From Henriciella sp. (GTDB taxonomy: Bacteria; Pseudomonadota; Alphaproteobacteria; Caulobacterales; Hyphomonadaceae): 41,737 nucleotides of DNA. Positions 41,190 to 41,737 of the stretch are shown here, piece after piece; the first letter of the stretch is position 1, and each line of letters opens with the position of its first letter. The translations under genes were made by a program, and so were the position numbers. The notes below the pieces were generated by a model, which was not told where the DNA came from, ran no database searches, and was given only the letters and a program-made list of their open reading frames with translations. The stretch lies in the NCBI GenBank assembly GCA_021776655.1, contig JAJFFK010000024.1, positions 1 to 41,737 of the forward strand, in the 5' to 3' direction.

Positions 41190-41737
41190 ACCAGGCTCAG
41201 GGCTGCGCCCAACCCCGACTGTCCCGGGCTTGACCCGGGATCTCCCACCGCTGGTCCGGTCTTCGTGGCACGTGGTTTGTTTCGCGAAGCGCTAAGCCCT
41301 GCGGGCACGCTTCGCGAAGCAGGTCACCCGCTCCGGCTTCGCCTCGCTGCGCCGCAGGCGCTTAGCGCGAGGCAAAACCAGAGCCCTGAGCCCGGTTCAT
41401 GTGAGGGCGAAGCCCGATACGGAACCCGCTTCGCCTCGCTGCGCCGCAGGCGCTTAGCGCGAGGCAAAACCAGAGCCCTGAGCCCGGTTCATGTGAGGGC
41501 GAAGCCCGATACGGAACCTGCTTCGCCTCGCTGCGCCGAAGGCGCTTAGCGCGAGGCCAAACCACAGCCCTGAGCCCGGTTCATGTTCGCGCAGCGAACG
41601 GAACCCGCTGCGCCTCGCTGCGCCTCGCTGCGCCGCAAGGCGCTTAGCGCGAGGCAAAACCAGAGCCCTGAGCCCGGTTCATGTGAGGGCGAAGCCCGAT
41701 ACGGAACCTGCTTCGCCTCGCTGCGCCGAAGGCGCTT
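41190..41737. repeat. 92-bp tandem repeat array running off the window end
   Basis: Units begin with GCGCTTAGCGCGAGGC at 41358, 41450, 41542, 41640 and 41732 (partial), so the period is 92 bp with one 98-bp unit. Each holds CCAGAGCCCTGAGCCCGGTT and the GCGCCG-GGCGC hairpin. It is the reverse complement of the first module at 1-90. Degraded palindromic-repeat and partial-unit sequence fills 41190-41357. Open frames through it only read the repeat. Confidence 0.88.

Noticed and set aside
41265-41657. Open frames across the right-edge tandem repeat
   Set aside because: The repeat is read in several frames on both strands; no start signals or protein motifs.
41358-41737. Possible CRISPR array from regularly spaced units
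   Set aside because: The whole 92-bp unit is repeated; there are no unique spacers and no cas genes.

Overview
The window is a chromosomal segment of an alphaproteobacterium, most likely from the Caulobacterales/Hyphomonadaceae-Maricaulaceae-Parvularcula side of the class. This rests on gene content recognised by eye: a hisS-hisZ-hisG operon, DUF1489, DUF2147, class II DAHP synthase, argD, argF, Hsp33, an Atm1-type exporter next to a phosphatidylserine-decarboxylase-like gene, and the high GC content. No plasmid, phage or transposase genes were recognised.

Layout. 1-332 and 41190-41737 hold copies of one GC-rich repeat family in opposite orientation, and a mosaic copy lies at 27847-27990. 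333-1640 (-) encodes a TIR-like domain fused to a ParA-type ATPase. 1786-4541 (+) holds DAHP synthase and a MATE exporter; 4578-6141 (-) holds HU and a zinc-independent MDR oxidoreductase. 6319-9388 (+) carries a sugar-type Gfo/Idh/MocA dehydrogenase, a DegT-type aminotransferase and 3-hydroxyisobutyrate dehydrogenase. 9490-11681 holds small envelope and conserved hypothetical genes. 11791-15726 is a histidine operon: promoter, an 11-aa His-rich leader peptide with a candidate attenuator, then hisS-hisZ-hisG and a terminator. 15761-15899 (-) is a candidate C-rich small RNA. 16102-20515 (+) runs argD, a 31-aa lipoprotein, LemA, a DUF2207 protein and a duplicated NTF2-like protein; an SGNH acyltransferase follows. 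22706-25897 (-) is a polyamine operon (carboxynorspermidine/carboxyspermidine synthase and decarboxylase) with a CxxC lipoprotein between its two enzymes. argF, a small membrane protein and a DEAD-box helicase follow, then a YdjM-like and a Coq4-like pair, a LysR/dehydratase divergon, hslO, gltX, a DUF3667 protein, a LOG protein, an Atm1-type ABC exporter and a PSD-like pseudoenzyme.

How genes work together. hisS/hisZ/hisG couples His-tRNA charging to the first step of histidine synthesis, and the leader would sense His-tRNA charging. argD and argF act in arginine synthesis, but here they are separated by about 8.8 kb, and hslO is a further 7 kb on. The two polyamine enzymes form one short pathway. 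The most novel-looking items are the TIR-ParA fusion with Gln at the usual catalytic Glu position, the apparently leaderless His attenuator, the C-rich sRNA candidate, the 165-bp inverted-repeat element that supplies the stop codons of two convergent genes, and the PSD homologue lacking its pyruvoyl-forming serine. All family assignments come from reading motifs; no database search or folding was run.
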